Source: a virus. Taken from it: a stretch of DNA of 62,559 nt. The DNA is taken from positions 1 to 62,559 of the IMG/VR virus record IMGVR_UViG_3300021090_000020; one strand, 5' to 3'. Every line of letters starts with the position of its first letter. Within the stretch, counting starts at the first letter, position 1. A program made the position numbers and the translations under genes. The notes under the pieces are model-generated. The model searched no databases and was not told where the DNA came from. It saw only the letters and a list, made by a program, of their open reading frames with translations. Positions 55,801-62,559 of this stretch are shown here, piece after piece.

Positions 55801-56610
55801 GTGAGGCTGGTGGTGGCGGTAAAACAATCAGTCGAAGTCGAAAAGCTCCTGCATTGGGCCTACGGCGACGAGCTTAGCAAGCGCACGACGTCATCCGCCG
55901 AAGGCATTTGGGATCACATCGAAGAATGGGGCCAGCGCGGCGGCATCGATCCCGGCCACGGCGCCGCGCAACGCTATCCGCATTTCGGACTGCCGCATCC
56001 CGACGCTTACAAGATCGAGATCGCCGTCACGGCGCTGCCAAACCTGGTGCTCGACTGGGCGGCAAGCTCCGACGCGATCTTGGGCGGCATGGCGGCGCTG
56101 CTGCAAAGCCGTGACGTGCTGCTGGTGCGCACCTTGCGCACTTCCGCTTTAGTAACCATGCACGCCAAGATGAACTCGCGCCCGGATTGGCGCGAGGAAC
56201 CGCCACGGCCGTGTCGGATTCAGGCCGAGCGCGGGCGCAACCGGCCCAAGATCATCGGCGAGTGCAAGGGCAGGGACCGCTATACCATCGGCTCGTATTG
56301 CCCGCTGCAATGGGAGCCGTCGCCAATTTCCATCGCGGAATTGCGCGCCGATTATGCGTGCTGGCACCGCGGACTGACGACGCTCGCGCAAACGCTCGAA
56401 CTCGATGAACATATAGCGCTGCCGCCGACGGCGCCGGCGCTACCCTGGGCGGGTGAGAAAGACCCGCCGCGCCGGATTTTCTATATTGGAGAGCGCGCAC
56501 AAGCGCAGACGTTACCGCTGAATCCCCAACGCCCGCTTGCATTTGGCGCGGGCCGCAAAAACAGAAATAGCTCTGTTCGATTTCCGCTTGACTTGGGGGC
56601 AAAGACTTGA
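55801..56610 (+). CDS. Hypothetical phage protein
   Basis: 269 residues from GTG 55801; later GTG codons are possible. 'VKQSVEVEKLLHWAYGDELSK' and 'DYACWHRGLTTLAQTLELDEHIALPPTAPALPW' recall a protein found in Rhizobiales phages. No catalytic motif. The 97 bases before it hold no gene. Followed by an intrinsic terminator. Confidence 0.6.
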   Translation: MRLVVAVKQSVEVEKLLHWAYGDELSKRTTSSAEGIWDHIEEWGQRGGIDPGHGAAQRYPHFGLPHPDAYKIEIAVTALPNLVLDWAASSDAILGGMAALLQSRDVLLVRTLRTSALVTMHAKMNSRPDWREEPPRPCRIQAERGRNRPKIIGECKGRDRYTIGSYCPLQWEPSPISIAELRADYACWHRGLTTLAQTLELDEHIALPPTAPALPWAGEKDPPRRIFYIGERAQAQTLPLNPQRPLAFGAGRKNRNSSVRFPLDLGAKT

Positions 56611-56644
56611 CTACGCGGTGATGGTCGGAAAATCCCGATTGAAG

Positions 56645-56669
56645 CCCGCGCCCCCAAGCGCGGGTTTTT
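56645..56669 (+). terminator. Intrinsic terminator
   Basis: 7-bp stem CCCGCGC/GCGCGGG (56645-56651/56658-56664), 6-nt loop, then TTTTT. Confidence 0.85.
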
Positions 56670-56793
56670 GCGTTCCCTGCGGCGGCCACGTCCGTGGCGT
56701 CCACACGCGCTCAACCGACGTGAGAACCGAAGCACGACCGGGCGCGATCAAATCCGCCACGGGTAAGCCGGCGCCGTGTCCCGGCCCGCAGGG

Positions 56794-56810
56794 GTCAACT
56801 TGAGTTGACA
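56794..56810 (+). promoter_or_regulatory. Palindrome over a -35-like TTGACA
   Basis: GTCAACT-TG-AGTTGAC (56794-56809); its right arm plus one base is TTGACA (56805-56810). No clear -10 follows, so the promoter is uncertain; operator likely. Confidence 0.4.
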
Positions 56811-56835
56811 GGTTATTCACCTTAGCGTCACCGGC

Positions 56836-57188
56836 ATGGGTGAGGGTCACAAGGCTAGAGCGCAGCGCTTTCGGGTGCAGTACGAGCGGTTTGACGTGCT
56901 CGATATTTTTCGGCGCGATGCGTGGCGGTGTCAGATTTGCGGTTGTCCGACGCCCTCTAACTTGAGAGGGACGACTGATCCGCAAGCTCCGCATCTGGAC
57001 CACATCACCCGCTTTCAAAAGGTGGATCGCACACCCAAGCAAACTGCCAATGTTCCTGTCTGCGCTGCAATTTGCGCAAGGGAAATCGCGCCCCGGCAAT
57101 TCCTAAGCCGCACATTAGCGAGCTGGCCTATATACCGACCAAGCCGAAGGTCAGGCGGCGCTCCACTAAGACTTATGTAACCTATTAG
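56836..57188 (+). pseudogene. HNH endonuclease gene with one-base frameshift
   Basis: From ATG 56836 the first ~58 codons encode 'FDVLDIFRRDAWRCQICGC' and 'PHLDHI', the first half of an HNH nuclease. The frame then goes wrong. The -1 frame continues the domain ('PLSKGGSHTQANCQCSCLRCNLRKGNRAP') to TAG 57186-57188. One C seems missing from the CCC at 57008-57010. HNH proteins next to terminase help cut DNA in many phages. Could be a sequencing error, true decay or frameshifting. Confidence 0.7.
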
Positions 57189-57195
57189 TTACATA
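57174..57195. promoter_or_regulatory. 22-bp dyad
   Basis: Perfect 8-bp arms TATGTAAC/GTTACATA with a 6-nt spacer, over the end of the HNH gene. Probably a regulator site before the late genes. Confidence 0.45.
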
Positions 57196-57299
57196 CGGGA
57201 CTATCCGGCGCGCCTCAACGCGCTCGCGTGGTCCCGGTCAGCCCTCATCGGCTCCGCTGTCCAGGCTGGCCGGGACGCGCTTCATAGGAGGGTCGGCTG

Positions 57300-57644
57300 A
57301 TGAACGTCGAGGCCATCGCTCGGGTTTGCCACGAGGCCAACCGCGCATATTGCGAATCGCTGGGCGACGCATCGCAGCAACCATGGGAGCAGGCCCCCGA
57401 CTGGCAGCGAACAAGCGCCATCAACGGCGTGCAGTTTGCGCTCGATCATCCGGATGCCAAACCGTCCGACAGCCACGAGTCGTGGCTCGCCGAGAAGCGC
57501 GCCACCGGCTGGAAGTTCGGTCCGGTGAAAGACCCGGAGAAGAAAGAGCATCCGTGCTTCGTGCCCTACGCAGATCTGCCGCCGTCGCAACGCGCGAAGG
57601 ACATGCTCTTCCTCGCCGTTGTGCGGGCACTCGCAGCAGGCTAA
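57300..57644 (+). CDS. RyR-domain protein
   Basis: 114 residues. 'MNVEAIARVCHEANRAYCESLGD', 'SHESWLAEKRATGWKFGPVKDPEKKEHPCFVPYADLP' and 'RAKDMLFLAVVRAL' are the classic RyR domain (named after ryanodine receptors) found as single units in many phages. Function in phages unknown. ATG 57300 has AGGAGGGTC upstream. Confidence 0.85.
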   Translation: MNVEAIARVCHEANRAYCESLGDASQQPWEQAPDWQRTSAINGVQFALDHPDAKPSDSHESWLAEKRATGWKFGPVKDPEKKEHPCFVPYADLPPSQRAKDMLFLAVVRALAAG

Positions 57645-57648
57645 TCGG

Positions 57649-58107
57649 ATGAGCGGCCGTTCCCTGCACCTGCGGGAAGGCGTCCTCATCACCAACCGCA
57701 AGACGGACAGGCGCCAGTCACCGAAGCGGCCGATGATCGAGCGCTTACACGATCTCGCTGTGGCGGGGATCACGCCATTACCGGACGGACAAACTGAAGT
57801 CCGCATGGTGTTCGATCTGCCCGACTGGTTGCAGTGCCTCGTTTCGAAGGGCGAGCACAAGGACGGGGTGACGGTTTTCCCGCGCGGCTTCGTTCGGATC
57901 ACGAGCTGGTCGGCCGAGAAGTGCTTCATGCGCGCGCAGGCATTCTTTCGCGATGTAGCGAGTGAGCGGGGCGCCTTCACTCGCCGAGCCGTCATCATCA
58001 ACACGCAAAACCCGAGGGCGAGCTACAGCCGGTGGATGAGCGTGGTGCGCGGCGCGCTGGTGATCTCCTCCGGGGTGCATGAGCCCAAGGTGTTCGAGGC
58101 GGCTTAG
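57649..58107 (+). CDS. Hypothetical protein
   Basis: 152 residues from ATG 57649, 4 nt after RyR. Basic middle, several strands ('EVRMVFDLPDWLQCLV'). No motif recognised. Confidence 0.55.
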   Translation: MSGRSLHLREGVLITNRKTDRRQSPKRPMIERLHDLAVAGITPLPDGQTEVRMVFDLPDWLQCLVSKGEHKDGVTVFPRGFVRITSWSAEKCFMRAQAFFRDVASERGAFTRRAVIINTQNPRASYSRWMSVVRGALVISSGVHEPKVFEAA

Positions 58108-58156
58108 AGACCAGCGGAACCCCGCGCGATATTTAATTTCACAAGGAGAAATGCAG

Positions 58157-58384
58157 ATGCACGACGCAAAAGGCCGTGAGTTGAAGGTCGGCGATATTGC
58201 CATGATCCCGGTCAAGATTACCGAGCTCCATGCCACCGAGGATTACTGCAACGTAAGCGCCAAAAGCCTATTCGGTCGGCGCCCGGACAAGGAGAAAGAG
58301 ACATTCAGCGCGATCAACACTGGTGTGATGCTCCGCGCCAACCCCGGTGATGAGAACGAATATCCTCAGGGAGAGGTTCACTGA
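58157..58384 (+). CDS. Small conserved phage protein
   Basis: 75 residues from ATG 58157 (GGAG 8 nt upstream; ATG 58151 is too close). 'DAKGRELKVGDIAMIPVKITEL' and 'CNVSAKSLFGRRPD' look like a small beta barrel found in many phages; function unknown. The next 139 bases hold no gene. Confidence 0.6.
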   Translation: MHDAKGRELKVGDIAMIPVKITELHATEDYCNVSAKSLFGRRPDKEKETFSAINTGVMLRANPGDENEYPQGEVH

Positions 58385-58523
58385 GAACTGCCGAGCTACG
58401 CCCACACAAAGAAACTGCTGCGCGGCGGTGATGCCCCTGTCAGCAGCATGAAGAGAGGGCGACGCGCGTGAGGCCATTGTGCCGCACTGGACGCAGTAAG
58501 CGCGCGGATCAATTCGAGGCGGC

Positions 58524-58838
58524 ATGATGGCATTCGTTGTTGAGCACATCCGCCATCGCGGGCCGCCTACGCCCAAGAGCGTGAAGCCGGCGCCGCAGCC
58601 GACCGGCAAGTCGCCGCTCTCCGTCGAGATGGAAGCGTTGGCCGAACGGATCGGCCGCATTCGCCCCGTCGGCCGCAACGGCGATGCCGACCCGTTTTAC
58701 CTCGATCGCTCGCAGGTGAAGGACGACGCGCGCAAGTTGGCTGAATGGGAGCGGACCGGACGTCAGCCGGCAAACTACGTGCTGGCGGGCGAGCGCGGCA
58801 TGCGGGATGAACACCGCACGCGGTATTCGCGGCGATGA
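58524..58838 (+). CDS. Hypothetical basic protein
   Basis: 104 residues, Pro/Arg-rich, GAGGCGG upstream of ATG 58524. Stop overlaps next ATG. No motif. Confidence 0.5.
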   Translation: MMAFVVEHIRHRGPPTPKSVKPAPQPTGKSPLSVEMEALAERIGRIRPVGRNGDADPFYLDRSQVKDDARKLAEWERTGRQPANYVLAGERGMRDEHRTRYSRR

Positions 58839-59065
58839 TTGACCTCGCGCGTGAAGAGTCGATCGAGGCCACCATCATCGAGGCGCAGCTCGACGCCAGG
58901 GACGATCGGGAGCCGGTCAAGATCATGGCCTGCGCCGGCTGGCCGCGGTGCGAATTACAAGATGGGCGCGCACTCAATGCGATGAGCCGGCATTGCCCCT
59001 GGTGCAGCGTGATCCTGGTGCAGCCGGACGGCACCTACAGCCGCAGCGATCCTCCGGTCGCCTGA
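58835..59065 (+). CDS. Small zinc-binding-like protein
   Basis: 76 residues. 'CAGWPRCEL' and 'SRHCPWCSV' give two Cys pairs. The gene lies just before the terminase genes. Function unknown. Confidence 0.5.
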   Translation: MIDLAREESIEATIIEAQLDARDDREPVKIMACAGWPRCELQDGRALNAMSRHCPWCSVILVQPDGTYSRSDPPVA

Positions 59066-59087
59066 AGGCCCGAAAGCGGCCAAACGC

Positions 59088-59158
59088 GGTGAACGGCCGG
59101 TAAACGAGCCCGTAGGAACCCCGCACAGCGATTATTCGAACCGTCCAGGTATCTGGAC
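59088..59158. other. Repeats before the terminase genes, possible pac/cos-like site
   Basis: GGTGAACG (59088-59095) and GGTAAACG (59099-59106) as direct repeats, then a perfect dyad GTCCAG-gtat-CTGGAC (59143-59158), 51 bp before the small terminase gene. Such sites are often bound by the small subunit. Confidence 0.35.
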
Positions 59159-59209
59159 ATGGGGGTAAATCGCCCTCGCGTGGCATGAAAACAATCACCG
59201 GATATCAAG

Positions 59210-59701
59210 ATGGGCCACGGCGGCAGACGCGAGAACTCCGGCCGCAAAGCCGGCAGCGCCAATCTCAAGACCCGCGAGATTGCCGACAAGCGCGCGGCCG
59301 ACGGCAAGCTGACGCCAGTCGAGGTCATGCTCGACAACATGGATTTCTACCATCACCGTGCCGACGAAGTGCTTGAGCGCCTATTGACCGAGATCCCGCA
59401 AGCCGGGGAGGCGATAGCCGCCAGCAGCGAGGATCCCGCGATCGCACAGGCTGGCGCCGACACTGCGCGGCAAGCCGCGCTCGATACCCTCAGAAGCATT
59501 CTCCGCCTGCGTGAAATGGCCGGTGAAGCAGCGGTGCAGGCCGCGCCCTTCATGAACGTGCGCCTGGCCCCGATGGTGGTGAAGCCGGACGACGGTGGCG
59601 AAGATCATGTGCCGCTGGCCGAGCGCCTGAAAGCCTACGCCCAGGCGGAAGCAATCGAGGCCAGCCAGGGCAAGGTCGTGGCATTGGGCGGGAAGAAATA
59701 A
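59210..59701 (+). CDS. Terminase small subunit
   Basis: 163 residues, ATG 59210. 'GRRENSGRKAGSANLKTREIADK' is a common start in small terminases (DNA-binding, basic), then 'LTPVEVMLDNMDFYHH' and helices. It recognises the packaging site and guides the large subunit. It lies 16 nt before the large-subunit gene. Confidence 0.75.
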   Translation: MGHGGRRENSGRKAGSANLKTREIADKRAADGKLTPVEVMLDNMDFYHHRADEVLERLLTEIPQAGEAIAASSEDPAIAQAGADTARQAALDTLRSILRLREMAGEAAVQAAPFMNVRLAPMVVKPDDGGEDHVPLAERLKAYAQAEAIEASQGKVVALGGKK

Positions 59702-59717
59702 CCGTGCGGCATCACGC

Positions 59718-61313
59718 GTGACCCATCCCCCCGCTCGCTTCGAGCCCTACGACGAGACCGATCATAAGCTCCGCGCCGACCTGAAGCTCTACTGCCGCAA
59801 CCTAGTCAAGATCGGCACCAAGAAGCCGGGTGAGTTGCTGCCGTTCGTGTGGAACCACGCGCAGCAGCAGCTTCACGCCAAGCTTGAGCGCCAGCGCGAG
59901 GCTAGAGGCCTGGTGCGCGCGATCATTCTCAAGGCGCGGCGCCTGGGGATTTCAACTTACGTCGGTGCTCGCTACTACCACCGCTCAACGCTCTGGCGCG
60001 GGCATCAGGCCTTCATCCTCACGCATGAGGACAGTGCAACGCAGACCTTGTTCGACATGGTCAAGCGGATGCACAACAACATGCCGGCCGATTACCGGCA
60101 CGCGCTCAAAGCCGCCAACGAGAACGAGCTAGACTTCGCCGACACCGAGAGCGGCTACCGCGTTGGCACCGCCAAGAACACGGCGGGCTTAGGTCGCGGC
60201 AAGACCATTCAGCTATTCCACGGCTCCGAGGTGGCGTTCTGGCGCGGCGCCGAGACGCACTTTGCCGGCGTCATGAAGGCGATGTCGCTGGTCGAAGGCA
60301 CCGAGGGCATTCTCGAAAGCACGGCCAACGGCGTCGGCGGCACCTTCTACGAGCAATGGGGCTTGGCCGAGAAAGGCCAGTCCGACTTTATCCCAATCTT
60401 CCTGCCGTGGACGATCGACCCGGACAACCGCCGCCCGCTCACGTCCGACTATGAGCCTTCGCTTGAGGAAGAAGAATACGCGCGGCTCTACAAGTTAGAT
60501 GCCGAGCAACTGTGCTGGCTGCATTACGAGAACATCACGCTCGGCGGCAAGCCCGGCCGCATCTGCTCGCTGTTTCGCCAGGAGAACCCGGCGACCGCGG
60601 CTGAGGCGTTCCAGACTACCGGCACCGACAGCTTCATTACCGGCGAATCGATCCTGCGCGCCAGGCGCTTTACCGCTCCAAGCCAGAAGTATCTGCCGCG
60701 CGTGCTCGGCGTCGATAGCGCCCGCTCGATTGGCGAGACCGGCGACGACACTCGCATTGTCGACCGCCAGGGCCGCCGCGCCGGCGAAATCTCCATCGTG
60801 CTGCGCACCGACAGTGAGGTGAAGATCGCGCACGAGGTCATGAAACTACTGCGCGACAACCCGGACATTCGCAAGGCCTTCTTCGACGTGACCGGCGGCT
60901 ACGGCTCGGGCGCCTACGACATCTGCAGGACCAACGGCTTCGAGGATCGTGTCAGCGCCGTCAACTTCGGCTCGAGCGCGCAAGAAGAAAACGAATACGT
61001 CAACCGCCGCGTGGAAATGTGGCACCGGATGCGCGATTGGCTGCTCGATCCGGGCGGCGCACAGATACCGGACGACGACGTCGCCCATCGACACTTAGCG
61101 GCGCCCTGGCTGCTATCACCCGACAGCAACAGCCGCAAGCGACTGGCGCCGAAAGAAAAGATCAAAGACAAGCTCGGGTTCTCGCCCGACTTTGGCGATG
61201 CGCTCGCACTGACGTTTGCCGAAATCCTCCCCGTCGAGATGCCCGACGAAAAGCCCAAATGGGCACAGGGCATGGGCGATGAGGATGGCGGCGGCGACTT
61301 CATGACCCGTTAA
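59718..61313 (+). CDS. terL: Terminase large subunit
   Basis: 531 residues, GTG 59718. Walker-A-like 'KARRLGIST' (72-80), Walker-B region around 'IQLFHGSEVAF' (E171), coupling motif 'ESTANG' (200-205), then the RNase-H-type nuclease part beginning 'VLGVDSARSIGETGDDTRIV'. It packages DNA into the head and cuts it. The deviating Walker A (R instead of GK) is usual for this group. Confidence 0.9.
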   Translation: MTHPPARFEPYDETDHKLRADLKLYCRNLVKIGTKKPGELLPFVWNHAQQQLHAKLERQREARGLVRAIILKARRLGISTYVGARYYHRSTLWRGHQAFILTHEDSATQTLFDMVKRMHNNMPADYRHALKAANENELDFADTESGYRVGTAKNTAGLGRGKTIQLFHGSEVAFWRGAETHFAGVMKAMSLVEGTEGILESTANGVGGTFYEQWGLAEKGQSDFIPIFLPWTIDPDNRRPLTSDYEPSLEEEEYARLYKLDAEQLCWLHYENITLGGKPGRICSLFRQENPATAAEAFQTTGTDSFITGESILRARRFTAPSQKYLPRVLGVDSARSIGETGDDTRIVDRQGRRAGEISIVLRTDSEVKIAHEVMKLLRDNPDIRKAFFDVTGGYGSGAYDICRTNGFEDRVSAVNFGSSAQEENEYVNRRVEMWHRMRDWLLDPGGAQIPDDDVAHRHLAAPWLLSPDSNSRKRLAPKEKIKDKLGFSPDFGDALALTFAEILPVEMPDEKPKWAQGMGDEDGGGDFMTR

Positions 61314-61332
61314 ACCCCCACGGAGAACAACT

Positions 61333-62280
61333 ATGTCGAGTACCGCACTACAGCGCTTGCAGGCCGCGTTCGGTTCAGCATGGCACGTTAATTCCGATGC
61401 TGCGCTCGCGCAGGTCGTCGCCGAGATCGATCGCGCTAACCCGACCGGCGCCCAGGACTATTACGTCGACCTCAACGTGGCGGATACCGGAGACGGCACC
61501 ATCGCCGCGCCATTTGCCACGCTGGCCGAGGCCATCACTGCCAGCAATACCAGCATCGGGCTTTCCGCCAACCGCTGGTGGGCGCGGCGCAACCGCATCT
61601 TCGTGATGGGCGACGGCATCACCGAAAGCCTGACCGTGCTGCCCGAGAAGTGCGACATCATCGGCATCGGCTCCGATCTCTACCCGTTCCCGCGGATCAT
61701 CGGCGCACATGCCATCGTGTTGAACAAGGTGGCTTGCCGTTTCATCAATATGGGCTTCCAGGCGACGGGCACGGGTGACTTGTTTGCCGCCCCGGCCGGC
61801 TGCCATGGCCTGCAGTTTCTGGGCTGCACGTTCACGCCCGCCACCGCCGGCAATACCAAGGCGCTGGAAATCACCGATTCGGCCCACGTCAGGGTTAAGT
61901 GGTGCGATATCCTCACATCGGCCGGCGCACTTGCCACCAGCATCTTCGGGCTTGGTATCGGCATCGAGGGCACGGCGGCGATCCACGACTTCGATATCAG
62001 CGACAACTTCATCTTCGGCACTGCCGGGGTCGCGGTGGCCAACGGCACAACGCAGGGCAGCCGGATTTCCCGGAACACCATCCGGGCGGAGGGCGGCCTG
62101 TGCATCAACGACGATTCCGATGATGTGGCCTGTGTCGATAACCGACTTATTTCGTCCAACGCCGGTCTTGTCGAGGCGAATTTCTGTGATTGGAACTCGC
62201 TGCTTGCCGTCAACAACATCGGCTCCTCGAACTCCGCGCACAACGCCCCCGTCCCGGCGGTGGTGGTGCTGACCTCGTAA
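61333..62280 (+). CDS. Beta-helix virion protein
   Basis: 315 residues, ATG 61333. 'YYVDLNVADTGDGTIAAPFATLAEAI' is the standard entry of pectin-lyase-like right-handed beta helices, and the rest has Asn/Val/Gly ladder coils ('GLQFLGCTFTP', 'VRVKWCDI', 'FDISDNFIFG'). Between terminase and portal it may be a tail or head spike. No catalytic pair named. Confidence 0.7.
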   Translation: MSSTALQRLQAAFGSAWHVNSDAALAQVVAEIDRANPTGAQDYYVDLNVADTGDGTIAAPFATLAEAITASNTSIGLSANRWWARRNRIFVMGDGITESLTVLPEKCDIIGIGSDLYPFPRIIGAHAIVLNKVACRFINMGFQATGTGDLFAAPAGCHGLQFLGCTFTPATAGNTKALEITDSAHVRVKWCDILTSAGALATSIFGLGIGIEGTAAIHDFDISDNFIFGTAGVAVANGTTQGSRISRNTIRAEGGLCINDDSDDVACVDNRLISSNAGLVEANFCDWNSLLAVNNIGSSNSAHNAPVPAVVVLTS

Positions 62281-62295
62281 GGGTCGGCGACCTTT

Positions 62296-62321
62296 GAGGC
62301 GGCGGAATTCGCTGCCGCCTC
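62296..62321 (+). terminator. Hairpin terminator
   Basis: 8-bp stem GAGGCGGC/GCCGCCTC (62296-62303/62314-62321) followed by TTGCTGATTT. Confidence 0.6.
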
Positions 62322-62348
62322 TTGCTGATTTGCTCGGGAGCGCGGCCT

Positions 62349-62559
62349 ATGCAATCCAAGATCGTCAACAAGACGCCAACCGTCCAGGCCACACCCGATT
62401 ATTCCGACGGCGACGTGATCGGCGGCAAGATGACGCTGTCGGACGCGGTTGCGTTCATCGGCGATAGCGGCTCGATCAAGTCGGCACTGGTTTATTCCGC
62501 GGTCGACATCGGCGCCGGCATCCCGATCCGGGCGTTCCTGTTCAGCGCCGATCCGACCA
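62349..62559 (+). CDS. Hypothetical virion protein, N-terminal part (runs off the edge)
   Basis: 70 complete codons from ATG 62349 (GGGAG upstream), 'KIVNKTPTVQATPDYSDGDVIGGKMTLSDAV', then 'IRAFLFSADPT' at the edge. The remaining part is the fragment at 2-220. Similar small proteins recur between terminase/spike and portal in many phages; function unknown. Confidence 0.65.
   Translation, partial: MQSKIVNKTPTVQATPDYSDGDVIGGKMTLSDAVAFIGDSGSIKSALVYSAVDIGAGIPIRAFLFSADPT

Noticed and set aside
1-62559. Direct terminal repeats at the window ends
   Set aside because: The first and last ~40 bases share no sequence that I can see.
1-62559. A phage-encoded ParA or ParB to go with the parS-like sites
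   Set aside because: No protein in the window shows a Walker-type ParA or ParB-like motif that I could recognise.

Overview
The window is almost the whole genome of a temperate, tailed, podovirus-like bacteriophage. The two window ends fall inside one gene: its start is at the right edge and its end at the left edge. The molecule is therefore circular or circularly permuted, with about 20-30 bases apparently missing at the junction. The base composition is GC-rich. The host is most likely an alphaproteobacterium of the Hyphomicrobiales (Bradyrhizobium-like). The evidence is a tRNA-His with A73 and no G-1 (the alphaproteobacterial form), an attP built from the 3' half of a tRNA-Thr(UGU) gene, and a general resemblance of many small proteins to ones I associate with phages of that group (recalled, not searched).

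Layout. 57.3-62.6 kb and 0-20 kb, rightward: packaging and virion genes. These are terminase small and large subunits, a beta-helix protein, P22-type portal, scaffold, N4gp56-type capsid, tail accessory proteins, a tail fibre, a beta-helix tailspike, a P22 gp10-like stabiliser, a glycine-rich protein ending in a Hint domain, and internal ejection proteins. 19.8-26.7 kb: one 2304-residue polyvalent protein (pyrophosphatase-like, zinc-peptidase-like and C-terminal virion regions). 27-30 kb: lysis genes (GH108 endolysin with a C-terminal membrane anchor, holin-like and spanin-like membrane proteins). A radical SAM gene is inserted on the minus strand between tail genes at 10.1-11.0 kb.

30-37 kb is an accessory region: a nucleotidyltransferase whose 3' end carries tRNA-His, a duplicated gene block, a beheaded XRE gene, a candidate structured RNA with its own promoter and terminator, a tRNA with a UAA anticodon on a serine-type body, small secreted proteins, a Dam-type methylase and an HNH nuclease. 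37.4-38.9 kb is the integration module (attP, integrase, Xis-like protein).

38.9-50.9 kb is a long leftward early operon whose genes are mostly joined by ATGA overlaps. It includes RecT, a PD-(D/E)XK exonuclease, a repeat protein, an ACP-like protein, an XRE regulator, a GHKL ATPase and an M15-like peptidase. 50.9-51.7 kb is the immunity switch: CI-like repressor, Cro-like regulator and three matching 17-bp operators. 51.7-57.3 kb is a rightward early operon with a DUF1376 replication protein that contains iteron-like repeats and a near-perfect parS site.

In the inferred life cycle, the repressor shuts both early operons. Without it, Cro and the replication and recombination genes are made, then terminase, virion and lysis genes. 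Nothing was run against a database; family names come from motifs and recall.
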